From positions 55,275 to 119,274 of the forward strand of contig JAJFII010000060.1 in assembly GCA_021775095.1 (NCBI GenBank): a stretch of 64,000 nucleotides of DNA, written 5' to 3'. Made by a program: the position numbers and the translations under genes. The notes under the pieces were generated by a model. It was not told the origin of the DNA. It was given only the letters and a program-made list of their open reading frames with translations, and made no database searches. The stretch is from Rhodospirillales bacterium. Lineage in GTDB: Bacteria > Pseudomonadota > Alphaproteobacteria > Rhodospirillales > Casp-alpha2. Numbering within the stretch: position 1 is the first letter of the stretch; every line of letters starts with the position of its first letter. Below, piece by piece: positions 37,549 to 45,638 of this stretch.

Positions 37549-38334
37549 TTAGTGTTTCAAAAGCCTTCGCAATTCGGCCAGTTCGCGCTCCACGGTATCG
37601 AGTTTTTCTGCAATACTTTGGGATTCTGATTTCAGTTCGGTTGCAACCTGCCGATGCTGGGTCTGCATGGAATCAACGATTACGCCAATGAACAGGTTAA
37701 TGACGGCAAAACTTGTCAAAAGAATAAACGGAACAAAAAATATCCAGGCATAGGGATGCAGTTCCATAACCGGGCGGACAATCCCCATGGACCAGCTTTC
37801 CAGGGTCATGATCTGAAAGAGCGAATACATGGAGCGCCCAATGTGACCAAACCATGCGGGGAAGTCGGTGCCATAAAGATTGGTCGCCAGCACGGCACTC
37901 ACGTAAAAAATTAAAAGAATGAGGGCAACGATCGACAACATACCAGGGATCGCGGAAAGGAACGCCTGAACTACAGTACGCATTTGCGGAATAACCGATA
38001 ACAGCCGTAAGACGCGAAGGATCCGCAATGCCCGGACAATGGCAAAAGGTCCCGTCGCTGGTGCCAGAGCGATGCCGACAACCAGAAAATCAAAGACATT
38101 CCAGCCGTTCCGGAAAAATCCGAACCCGCGGTAGATCAGCTTGGCGGAGATTTCCACAATGAACACGAAAAGTATGGTTTTATCCAATAATTCAAGGACC
38201 TCTCCGTAATTCGCTACCATCGTGGGCGACGTTTCGGCACCCAAAATTATGGCGTTTACGATGATCAGTATGGTAATCGCGTACTGAAAACGATCCGACT
38301 CGGCAAATCGACCCATCCGTTGTTTTAGATCCAT
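37549..38334 (-). CDS. Bacterial voltage-gated sodium channel (NaChBac/NavAb type)
   Basis: 261 aa from the ATG at 38334. One six-helix channel unit: S1-S3 at about 17-95, S4 with arginines every third residue (Arg101, 104, 107, 110 in RALRILRVLR), then S5, the pore and S6. The selectivity filter TLESWSM (177-183, Glu179) is the known Na+-selective sequence of this family. The C-terminal ~35 residues (SIAEKLDTVERELAELRRLL) form the tetramerising coiled coil. Such channels support motility, chemotaxis or Na+/pH balance in marine and alkaliphilic bacteria. It is divergent from the small lipoprotein gene. Confidence 0.95.
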   Translation of the reverse strand: MDLKQRMGRFAESDRFQYAITILIIVNAIILGAETSPTMVANYGEVLELLDKTILFVFIVEISAKLIYRGFGFFRNGWNVFDFLVVGIALAPATGPFAIVRALRILRVLRLLSVIPQMRTVVQAFLSAIPGMLSIVALILLIFYVSAVLATNLYGTDFPAWFGHIGRSMYSLFQIMTLESWSMGIVRPVMELHPYAWIFFVPFILLTSFAVINLFIGVIVDSMQTQHRQVATELKSESQSIAEKLDTVERELAELRRLLKH

Positions 38335-38495
38335 TGGTATTCTCCGCTGGCGGTTCCCATATGGCACCGCCACGCGATGCTGCTCAAACCTGTTTCATAA
38401 CGATTTTAAGGCCCTTTTCCAACTGCCGAAAAACATTTAATCAAAAAATGAAATCAGGGATTCCCGTCGTCGCCAAGAAAGGTTATTATAGGCCC

Positions 38496-38813
38496 ATGAA
38501 AAAGATCATCCTTCTTACCCTGGGATTGCTGGTGATTACCGCTTGCAGTAAACCCGTCACCAATTGGCAAAAATCGGGTGTATCCGATAAAAAGTGGACC
38601 GCCGACCGGGCCGAGTGCCTGTCGCGGTCCCGACAGCAGGCGGAAAAGGACTACTCTGAACGCCCGGTTTCCAATACCACCGACGAGACCGATTTCGAGT
38701 TTCGCAAATTTATGAGTGGCTATGACACCAAACGGTCGCAACAAAAGCTGATGGAGACCTGCCTGCGACGGTTGGGTTACCGCCCGGTCGAGGCCGACTC
38801 AAAGCAAGAGTAA
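38496..38813 (+). CDS. Small lipoprotein of unknown function
   Basis: 105 aa from ATG 38496; an upstream in-frame extension to 38334 overlaps the channel promoter region and lacks a signal peptide. Residues 1-17 are a lipoprotein signal (LLTLGLLVITACS, lipobox ITAC). The mature part is charged with a conserved-looking Cys pair (AECLSRSRQQAEKD and METCLRRLGY). I do not recognise a family. It is divergent from the Na+ channel gene. Confidence 0.75.
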   Translation: MKKIILLTLGLLVITACSKPVTNWQKSGVSDKKWTADRAECLSRSRQQAEKDYSERPVSNTTDETDFEFRKFMSGYDTKRSQQKLMETCLRRLGYRPVEADSKQE

Positions 38814-38960
38814 CGCTCCGGAGAATGAACCCCTGCAGAAAACTCAAGGTTTGACTGCAGAACGGTTAGACTGAACCCGGTATCTGCTCGGGTAAAGATC
38901 GCTGCAGGTTAACGTGTGACAGCACCATACGGATGGGCCCGGCCAATGCCCGTTTTCAGC

Positions 38961-38996
38961 AAAAAGAAAGGCGGCCCCGGTTGGGAGCCGCCTTTT
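38961..38996 (-). terminator. Intrinsic terminator after the DUF1127 gene
   Basis: AAAGGCGGC and GCCGCCTTT form a 9-bp stem with an 11-base loop; on the minus strand the stem is followed by CTTTTT. It ends 25 bp past the DUF1127 stop. On the plus strand the stem also has four T after it, so it may work both ways. Confidence 0.8.
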
Positions 38997-39020
38997 CACG
39001 AACCCACCTGGGAGGGAAAC

Positions 39021-39407
39021 CTAAGCGGCGATTCGTGTATTTTTTTGCGTTACGACGTTGGTTTTGCCAGCAACTGGTTTTTTCAGAAACTCAATGTTGG
39101 CGGCGATGGGCTGCAGAGGTTGACGCGTCAATTGGCCGTTCATAACCGCTTCAATGTCGCCGCGCGTGAGGCCGATATCTTCAAGCGTCCGGTCATCCAT
39201 GGCATAAAGCTCATTGCTGACGCGGCTACGCTCCATGGCGTTGGCTACCCGGCCAACCACACCGTTTGCGGTTTTCGAAATGCCTTCAAACAGAGCCGTA
39301 AAAAAGGTCGCAAAGGCTTGCGCGCGCAATTTTTGTGCTTCAATTTCAATGTTCGTCAGATAGCTTGTATCGACGTCCAGTTGATAAGCATTTTTAAATT
39401 TTTCCAT
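39021..39407 (-). CDS. DUF1127 domain protein
   Basis: 128 aa from ATG 39407 (AGGA eight bases upstream); ATG 39416 is too close to that site. The DUF1127 core NELYAMDDRTLEDIGLTRGD, then IEAVMNG, lies at about 66-92. DUF1127 proteins are small, basic or helical and in several alphaproteobacteria affect RNA turnover and phosphate or carbon responses. Here there is an N-terminal ~60-residue helical extension and a ~35-residue tail beyond the core, longer than the common ~50-aa forms. It stands alone with its own terminator. Confidence 0.85.
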   Translation of the reverse strand: MEKFKNAYQLDVDTSYLTNIEIEAQKLRAQAFATFFTALFEGISKTANGVVGRVANAMERSRVSNELYAMDDRTLEDIGLTRGDIEAVMNGQLTRQPLQPIAANIEFLKKPVAGKTNVVTQKNTRIAA

Positions 39408-39608
39408 AGTAAACATCCTTTTCTTCTTTTTGATTGACGAACAACATTGTATGCCCCAGCGGCGTTTTTTGTTTCGTCTTAACTCTTACAACGGGAAGAT
39501 AGGCCGATTGTTGAAATAAAAAACCATTAATGTTGCAGCGCAGCATTGCGTTTGATGCATGGCTATAAACGGCTTGCCAGACCGCAGTCGGTTACTTAGC
39601 TTTGTGGC

Positions 39609-41627
39609 ATGAATGAAAACTCCATACCCCCTCACCTAAACGACCTCCTGGTGCAATCCGGGTCGGACCAGGACGCGACCAGTCTGGCTGCGCTGATCGA
39701 CGGCGTCGCAGCGGCGCCGCGGCCGTCGAACCCCGACGAATGGATGGTCCTGGTGGCCGAGGCCCCGTCCGACGATTTGAAAGCGCACCTGCGGGCACAA
39801 TTAACCGATGCCGCGAACACAAAAAACGGCCTGGATGGCGAACCGACCCGTCCGGAACGGACGACAGCCCTGCGGGCAGAGATGAGCCGGGCGGGAATTG
39901 ATGGATTTATCGTGCCCCGATGTGATGCCCATCAGGGCGAATATGTATCGTCCAACTCCGAGCGATTGGCCTGGTTAACAGGATTTACCGGATCCGCCGG
40001 ATCGGCCGTTGTCTTGCAGAACAAAGCAGCAATTTTTGTCGATGGGCGTTATACCCTGCAAGCCCAGGACCAGGTCGATGCCCAGGTCTTCGAAATTTGT
40101 CACATGGCCGACATATCGGCCACCGAATGGGTCGCCAGGACATTGCCATCGCAGGCGACGTTGGCCTATGACCCCTGGTTATTGACGCCAAAGCAAGTCG
40201 CGCGGTTTGCCGCCGCATGCAAACGGGCCGGTGGCGAGCTGGTCGCCTGCCAGGAAAATCTTATTGACCGGGTCTGGTCGGATCGTCCGGCGGATCCGAT
40301 TTCCCCGATCGCCCCGCAAATCGACACCTACAGTGGCCAGAGTTCCGCCGACAAACGATTGGAAATTGGCAATCAACTGGTGGCCCAGGGCGTCGACTGT
40401 GTTTTTCTGTCGGCACCGGATTCCATTGCCTGGTTATTGAATGTGCGCGGCGCTGACGTTCCCTTCACCCCCTTCGCCCTGTCCTTTGCCCTGCTCAGGG
40501 CCGACGGCACCGCCGATTGGTTTGTCGACCCTCGTAAATTAACCAAGCCGGTAAAAAATCACTTAGGCAATGGGGTGACCCTGCGTTTGCCGCAAGACCT
40601 GGAAAACGCCCTGATACAATTGGGGGCAAAAAAAGCCACAGTTCGTTTGAGCCCGGCTGAACATCCCGCCTGGGTGTTTCAAAAACTCGAATCTGCCGGT
40701 GGCCTGGTGAACCACGGCACGGATCCCTGCCAGCTGACCAAGGCGGTTAAAAATCATACGGAAGTTGCCGGCATTCGAAATGCCCATCTGCGCGACGGCG
40801 TCGCAGTCTGTCGGTTTCTTGCCTGGGTTGACCATCATGCAAACGACGGTGAGATCAGCGAATTGAACGCCGCTGATCAGTTGGAGCGGTTTCGCCGTGA
40901 AAATGACCTGTTTCGCGGCCTGAGTTTTCCGACGATATCCGGTTCGGGTCCCAACGGTGCCATTGTGCATTACCGGGTGTGCGAAAAAACCAACCGCCCT
41001 CTGGACCAAAACTCCCTGTATCTGGTCGATTCCGGGGCGCAATATTTGGACGGGACAACGGACATCACCCGGACCATCGCCATCGGCAGGCCGTCACCGG
41101 AAATGTGCCGCAACTTCACCCGCGTGTTAAAAGGCCATATTGCCCTGGCCGAGGCACGGTTTCCCGTGGGGACCACCGGTTCGCAACTGGACATTCTGGC
41201 CCGCGCGCCGCTGTGGAACGCCGGCCTTGATTACGATCATGGCACCGGTCATGGCGTCGGCGCCCACCTATCCGTGCATGAGGGGCCACAACGCATTTCA
41301 AAAATGCCGAACACGGTCGCCCTGCAACCCGGAATGGTGATCTCCAACGAACCCGGATATTATAAACAGGCAGCCTATGGCATTCGCATCGAAAACCTGG
41401 TCTGCGTCTGTGAAATTTCGGACATCCCAGATGCCGAACGCGCGATGCTTGGGTTTGAAACGTTAACCTATGCCCCCATTGACCGGCGGCTGATGGTTGT
41501 CGATCTGTTGTCGCCATCGGAGATTTCCTGGATAAATGCCTACCACGAGCAGGTTTTCACAAAAATCGGCCCGCAGCTTGCCGACGGCGATCGGATCTGG
41601 CTTAAAGCGGTGACGGCAGCCGTTTAA
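39609..41627 (+). CDS. Xaa-Pro aminopeptidase (aminopeptidase P family)
   Basis: 672 aa. It removes the N-terminal residue from Xaa-Pro peptides using two metal ions. The metal ligands are recognisable in the C-terminal pita-bread domain: LVDSGAQYLDGTTDITRT (two Asp, ~478-488), GTGHGVGAHLSVHEGPQ (His, ~550), MVISNEPGYY (Glu, ~580) and YGIRIENLV (Glu). Two creatinase N-terminal domains precede it (EMSRAGIDGFIVPRCDAHQG near 96). The first ~75 residues are an extra, Ala/Asp-rich segment not expected in the ~600-aa family. The gene ends in a 22-bp tandem repeat shared with the LysR gene end. Confidence 0.94.
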   Translation: MNENSIPPHLNDLLVQSGSDQDATSLAALIDGVAAAPRPSNPDEWMVLVAEAPSDDLKAHLRAQLTDAANTKNGLDGEPTRPERTTALRAEMSRAGIDGFIVPRCDAHQGEYVSSNSERLAWLTGFTGSAGSAVVLQNKAAIFVDGRYTLQAQDQVDAQVFEICHMADISATEWVARTLPSQATLAYDPWLLTPKQVARFAAACKRAGGELVACQENLIDRVWSDRPADPISPIAPQIDTYSGQSSADKRLEIGNQLVAQGVDCVFLSAPDSIAWLLNVRGADVPFTPFALSFALLRADGTADWFVDPRKLTKPVKNHLGNGVTLRLPQDLENALIQLGAKKATVRLSPAEHPAWVFQKLESAGGLVNHGTDPCQLTKAVKNHTEVAGIRNAHLRDGVAVCRFLAWVDHHANDGEISELNAADQLERFRRENDLFRGLSFPTISGSGPNGAIVHYRVCEKTNRPLDQNSLYLVDSGAQYLDGTTDITRTIAIGRPSPEMCRNFTRVLKGHIALAEARFPVGTTGSQLDILARAPLWNAGLDYDHGTGHGVGAHLSVHEGPQRISKMPNTVALQPGMVISNEPGYYKQAAYGIRIENLVCVCEISDIPDAERAMLGFETLTYAPIDRRLMVVDLLSPSEISWINAYHEQVFTKIGPQLADGDRIWLKAVTAAV

Positions 41628-41711
41628 GGAGCGCCTGCGGCCGTTTTAAGAACCGCCTGCGGCCGTTTTAAGAACCGCATTGGGCCGTTTAAAAACCGCC
41701 TGCGGCCTTTT
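41626..41711. repeat. 22-bp tandem repeat, four copies, between two converging genes
   Basis: Four units close to AAGAACCGCCTGCGGCCGTT (+TT): 41626-41647, 41648-41669, 41670-41690 and 41691-41711, of 21-22 bp. Each contains a small palindrome (CCGC-CT-GCGG) followed by a T-run, so the array may act as a terminator for the aminopeptidase gene. It begins in the aminopeptidase stop codon and its last unit encodes the C-terminus of the LysR protein (AAGGF and stop). Confidence 0.8.
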
Positions 41712-42585
41712 GAGACGCCATCAGCGTTTCCAGAAGTTTTCGACCGACCAGCGGCAGGGCCCGGGCTTCGCGCACGCCAATCAAAAGGGTCCGGTGGGCC
41801 CATTGGTCGGACAGGGGAATGACCCGGAGTTCGGTTTGCGCCGGGATCGAGCCCAGCGGCAGGACTGCAACACCGAGGCCGCTTTCGACCATTCGGCGGA
41901 CCCCGTCAAAACTTGTCACCTGCACGGCAAATGAAATGGTTTGTTGTTGGTCACGCGCCATATCGACCAAATGACCCAACAGGGAACTTCCCGGTTGCAA
42001 ACCCACGTGGGGGTATTCCAAGGTGTCTGCAAAGGCAATCTGGGATTTAGCTGCCAAAGGATGGGAGCTTGGCGTGATCACCACCAGTTGGTCCTGTCGA
42101 TAGGGGAAGACTTCCAGAGTTCCAGCGCTGACAACTTCGGAAAATAGGGCAATATCGGCGAGCCCCTCTTCGACATCGTGCACTGCACGCTCACTTGTTT
42201 CCTCACGCAGGGCGATATTGATCTCTGGATTACGGGATTTAAACGACGACAAATCCGCAGGTAAAAACTGGGTAATAGCCGATGTATTGGCGACAATGCG
42301 CACATGACCGCGTACCCCATCGGAAAATTCACTCATTTCCGCTTCCATGCGCGCCGTCATTCGCAATAGATTGCGTGCATGGCGCGCCAGGGCCTGTCCG
42401 GCCTCGGTCGGCTCAACGCCCTTGGGCAGGCGGTACAAAAGGGCCGTTCCCAACCGGTATTCCAAATCTGATATGCGACGGCTGACGGCCGACGGGACAA
42501 TCGCTTTGGCCTGCGCAGCGCCGGCGATAGAGCCCCGCTCAATGGTACTCAGAAACAATTCCAGTGTTGTCAGATCGAATCGGAT
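41689..42585 (-). CDS. LysR-family transcriptional regulator, probable ATC start
   Basis: 298 aa if started at the ATC at 42585, or 289 aa from TTG 42558. The conserved LysR beginning RFDLTTLELFLSTIERGSIA reads continuously from 42582, and GGAGG (42598-42594) is eight bases before the ATC; there is no ATG/GTG in between. The HTH spans about 18-60 (AAQAKAIVPSAVSRRISDLE, then YRLGTALLYRLPKG) and the periplasmic-binding-like effector domain the rest. It is the last gene of the VOC-CaiB-HMGL-LysR operon, 15 bp after the lyase stop, and likely regulates it. Its 3' end lies in the 22-bp tandem repeat. Confidence 0.85.
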   Translation of the reverse strand: MRFDLTTLELFLSTIERGSIAGAAQAKAIVPSAVSRRISDLEYRLGTALLYRLPKGVEPTEAGQALARHARNLLRMTARMEAEMSEFSDGVRGHVRIVANTSAITQFLPADLSSFKSRNPEINIALREETSERAVHDVEEGLADIALFSEVVSAGTLEVFPYRQDQLVVITPSSHPLAAKSQIAFADTLEYPHVGLQPGSSLLGHLVDMARDQQQTISFAVQVTSFDGVRRMVESGLGVAVLPLGSIPAQTELRVIPLSDQWAHRTLLIGVREARALPLVGRKLLETLMASQKAAGGF

Positions 42586-42600
42586 GACAGGTTCCTCCGT

Positions 42601-43533
42601 TTAATTACAGACCCGCGTTCTGGCTAAGCTGCGCACGTGGCCGCCCATATCCACCCCCGCCAGGGCCGCAATCAAAACCGTCGCATCCAACAGTTTAGGT
42701 AAATCGATACCCGTGCCAATTCCCATGTTCTCAAAGGTAAAAACAAGATCTTCGCTGGCCGTATTTCCCGAGGCACCAGGGGCAAAGGGGCACCCCCCCA
42801 AACCGGCCGCCGCCGCATCGAAGATGCGAATTCCCGCTTGGTAGGCATAGAGCGCATTAGCAACCCCCAGACCATAGGTGTCGTGACCGTGAAAGGCCCA
42901 ACGGATGGCAGGGTTAGAGCGATGCTTGGTAATGACATTGCCACAAAAGGCGCGAACCTGGTCCGGGAAGGCGCGACCTGTGGTATCACACAATCCAAAT
43001 TCCATGGGCAGGGCCATTTTCAGACATTGCTCGATAACCGCCAGCACCACCGGTTCACCAACCCGGCCTTCGAACGGACAGTCAAAAACCGTTGCGATGT
43101 TAACTCTTAATTTAAACCCTGTCACCTGGCGTCCCATTTCGACAATTTCAGCCAACTCGCCAAGGGACTGGGCGACAGATCGTTTGACGTTGCTCTGGTT
43201 GTGAGATTCCGATGCTGACAGGACAAAGACCAAATCGTTTATACCGGCGTTCAGGGCATTTCTGGCCCCCAACGCGTTCGGCACCAGCGTGCTCAACCGC
43301 AAACCCCGGTGCTTTTGCAGGGGCGCTAAGGCGGCGTGCACGTCCGGGGTATCCGCCATCTGCGGGATCGCCTTGGGGCTGACAAAGGCACCGACCTCAA
43401 GCCGTTTAAAACGGGCATCCATCAGGGCCTTTGCGACGGCAATCTTTTGCGCCGTTGGGATCGCTGTTTTAACGGCTTGAAACCCGTCCCTGGGTGCCAC
43501 GTCGATAATTTCGATGGTCGGTTGAGCTGTCAT
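42601..43533 (-). CDS. Hydroxymethylglutaryl-CoA lyase family protein
   Basis: 310 aa, a TIM-barrel of the HMGL-like/isopropylmalate synthase superfamily. IIDVAPRDGFQAVKTAIPTA at 9-28 holds the metal/substrate Arg-Asp pair, RLEVGAFVSPKAIPQMAD near 44-61, GLCDTTGRAFPDQV near 195 and WAFHGHDTYGLGVAN (His-x-His metal ligands) near 226, with the active-site cysteine loop GLGGCPFAPGASGN near 263. It may cleave HMG-CoA or a methyl/hydroxyl variant. It overlaps the CoA-transferase by four bases (ATGA), which suggests that the transferase makes the CoA ester and the lyase cleaves it. Confidence 0.9.
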   Translation of the reverse strand: MTAQPTIEIIDVAPRDGFQAVKTAIPTAQKIAVAKALMDARFKRLEVGAFVSPKAIPQMADTPDVHAALAPLQKHRGLRLSTLVPNALGARNALNAGINDLVFVLSASESHNQSNVKRSVAQSLGELAEIVEMGRQVTGFKLRVNIATVFDCPFEGRVGEPVVLAVIEQCLKMALPMEFGLCDTTGRAFPDQVRAFCGNVITKHRSNPAIRWAFHGHDTYGLGVANALYAYQAGIRIFDAAAAGLGGCPFAPGASGNTASEDLVFTFENMGIGTGIDLPKLLDATVLIAALAGVDMGGHVRSLARTRVCN

Positions 43534-44756
43534 AGGACACCTTCGTGCTTAAGGGTTTGAATTTGTTGATCTGTCATCTGTAACAAGCGGCTCAGGACCT
43601 CTTGCGTATGGGCACCGACATCCGGCCCCGGCCAGGCGATTGCGTCGGACCCGGTGCCTGACATTTTTGGTACCACACCGGGATGGAGAACCTCACCAAA
43701 GTTGGGATCCTCAATCGGCTGGATCATCCCGCGGGACTGAAGCTGCGGATCGTTGGCGCAGTCTTCAATGGTATATATGAGGGTCGATGGAATATCCCGG
43801 TCGGCCAGTATCTGCGCTACCGCTGCAGCGTCATGGGTTTTCGCCCAGGCGGCGATAATCGCATCGATCTCGCCAGCATTGGCAACCCGGCCCGGGTTGT
43901 CGGCAAAACGAGGGTCTGCAGCCAGGTCCGGACGCTCTATCAAGGCCATCAATCGATTGAACAAGGCGTCGGAATTGGCAGCAATGAGGATCCAGCGTCC
44001 GTCCCCGGTCGGATAGGCATTTGACGGTGCATTGGTCGGCAGGGTGGCACCAGTGGGTTGGCGGATATGCCCCAGTTTTCCATATTCCGGCAAACACCCC
44101 TCGAGCAGGGAAAACACCGATTCTGTCAGGGCAACATCAACCGACCGGGGCACCGCGTCGGGCCGCGCCTGTTTTTCATAGACCGCCGACAACAGGCCGA
44201 TGGCGGCGTACAAACCAGCAACCATATCGCCGAGGCTGACGCCGGTGCGGGCCGGCGGTAAGGCCGTTATTCCGTCCGGGAACCCGGTCAAATGGCGCAG
44301 CCCACCAATCGCTTCGCCAATCACCCCAAATGCCGCGCGGTCGCGGTCGGGCCCGGTTTGCCCATAACCCGAAACATGGACAAGCACACAGTCCGGATTG
44401 AGTTGATTGATGACCTGGGGGCCAAGTCCCCAACGCTGCAACTGGCCCGGTCGAAAGTTTTCAACCACCGCGTCACTGGTGCCAATCAACCGTTTGGCAA
44501 TGTCCAGGCCCTTCGGGTTCTTCAGGTTCAGGGTCACCGATTTTTTGTTGCGGCCATGGACCGACCACCACAGACTTTTGCCATTGACCGTTTTGCCCCA
44601 GGTGCGAACCGGATCGCCCTTGCCCGGCGCTTCAATCTTGATAATTTCGGCCCCCAGGTCACCGAGAATGCGGCTGCAAAAAGGGGCAGCGATAAAATGC
44701 CCCAGTTCGACAACGCGTAACCCGCTGAGCGGGCCACCAGATACCTTGCTCACCAT
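43530..44756 (-). CDS. CaiB/BaiF family III CoA-transferase
   Basis: 408 aa from ATG 44756. Family III transferases move CoA between organic acids through an aspartyl intermediate. The N-terminal LSGLRVVELGHFIAAPFCSR, then ILGDLGAEIIKIEAPGKGDP is diagnostic; the central GVSLGDMVAGLYAAIGLLSA contains the catalytic aspartate region; DIPSTLIYTIEDCANDPQLQ is near the C-terminus. It is 13 bp after the VOC gene and overlaps the lyase gene. Substrate unknown; pairing with an HMG-CoA-lyase-like enzyme suggests a branched dicarboxylate (for example itaconate- or citramalate-type) route, which is inference. Confidence 0.93.
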   Translation of the reverse strand: MVSKVSGGPLSGLRVVELGHFIAAPFCSRILGDLGAEIIKIEAPGKGDPVRTWGKTVNGKSLWWSVHGRNKKSVTLNLKNPKGLDIAKRLIGTSDAVVENFRPGQLQRWGLGPQVINQLNPDCVLVHVSGYGQTGPDRDRAAFGVIGEAIGGLRHLTGFPDGITALPPARTGVSLGDMVAGLYAAIGLLSAVYEKQARPDAVPRSVDVALTESVFSLLEGCLPEYGKLGHIRQPTGATLPTNAPSNAYPTGDGRWILIAANSDALFNRLMALIERPDLAADPRFADNPGRVANAGEIDAIIAAWAKTHDAAAVAQILADRDIPSTLIYTIEDCANDPQLQSRGMIQPIEDPNFGEVLHPGVVPKMSGTGSDAIAWPGPDVGAHTQEVLSRLLQMTDQQIQTLKHEGVL

Positions 44757-44769
44757 CTCCGTACCCTCC

Positions 44770-45156
44770 CTAAAGATCCCGGTAGTTGGAAATTTCCACC
44801 AGGTTTCCGTCCGGATCAAAAAAATACACGGACAGGATAGGTCCCAGGGCACCGGATTTATCGACCGGGCCGGCAATGATCTCCACCTGCATTCTTTTCA
44901 GATGGTCGATCACATCGTCCATCGGGGTTTTGCTGATCAGACAAAAGTCGCCGGAACCGGCCGTCGGATGTTTGGCCCGTTCGGGAAAGGGGCTGGCGGC
45001 GGCATGCAGGTTAATTTTTTGATCGCCAAACCGCAGGGCCCGGCGACCGCCGGCAAATTCGATGGCTTCCATTGCCAATACCCGCTCATAAAAGGCGATG
45101 GTTGTGTCTATGCAGGCGACAGTTAATACAAAATGATCAAGGCGTTCGATGTTCAT
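44770..45156 (-). CDS. VOC-family (glyoxalase-like) protein
   Basis: 128 aa from ATG 45156; the frame extends upstream to 45252 but without family residues. Two beta-alpha-beta-beta-beta repeats are visible: LDHFVLTVACIDTTIAFYER at 6-25 and DFCLISKTPMDDVIDHLKRM near 70-89, ending SVYFFDPDGNLVEISNY, whose glutamate and the N-terminal His are the usual metal ligands. VOC members include glyoxalases, epimerases and ring-cleaving dioxygenases; the reaction cannot be fixed. It is the first gene of the four-gene catabolic operon. Confidence 0.88.
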   Translation of the reverse strand: MNIERLDHFVLTVACIDTTIAFYERVLAMEAIEFAGGRRALRFGDQKINLHAAASPFPERAKHPTAGSGDFCLISKTPMDDVIDHLKRMQVEIIAGPVDKSGALGPILSVYFFDPDGNLVEISNYRDL

Positions 45157-45638
45157 GGATGGCGGTCCTGACAGGTTCGGCGCGTTTGTGGTTATCCAAA
45201 GACTAACCAAGCCAAGGGGAAAATGAAAAACCCCAATGGGCAGCGTTGGCATCTCCTAATATGATGAACATTGCAATTTTTCTCAATAATTGAGATGCCA
45301 CACACCGATCTGCCCCGAGAACCTGTCTTCGCCAGTTGGCACGCCGGCTATCAAAGCCAAGTTGGCGGACCTATGCAGATATCACATAGCGCTTCGGCAC
45401 CTAAAATCATGTTTGATTGGCAGCCATTTCCGGTGGCGTGCATGGACGACCAATAGGGCGGCAGGCAAGGCTTTCGAGCAGTGCCGCACCCTCCTTGTCG
45501 AAAACCTCGCCCTGTCGTCTGTACGAGGCATTATCGCCATTCTTTGGTATAAAATATCGAACCAGAATAATCGTCATGTTGTTCCTCGAACTTTGTACGT
45601 GTACGATAATTTTTTAATTCCGAAGGATTGGAAGACGG
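45157..45638. other. Divergent intergenic region between the catabolic operon and the LOG-like gene
   Basis: 482 bp. The part next to the VOC gene holds the palindromes listed below. The rest has short ORFs (for example 45417-45617) with no family features; I consider them chance. No RNA gene recognised. Confidence 0.5.
45281..45295. promoter_or_regulatory. Perfect 15-bp palindrome, candidate operator of the catabolic operon
   Basis: TCTCAATAATTGAGA is a perfect inverted repeat around one A. It is flanked by a second inverted pair, TGGCATCTC (45247-45255) and GAGATGCCA (45292-45300), partly overlapping it. The site lies about 125 bp upstream of the VOC start, a suitable place for LysR-type control by the regulator encoded at the operon's end. 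Inference from position and symmetry. Confidence 0.4.

Noticed and set aside
45417..45617. 66-codon ORF before the LOG-like gene
   Set aside because: No recognisable features; overlaps other short frames of similar quality.
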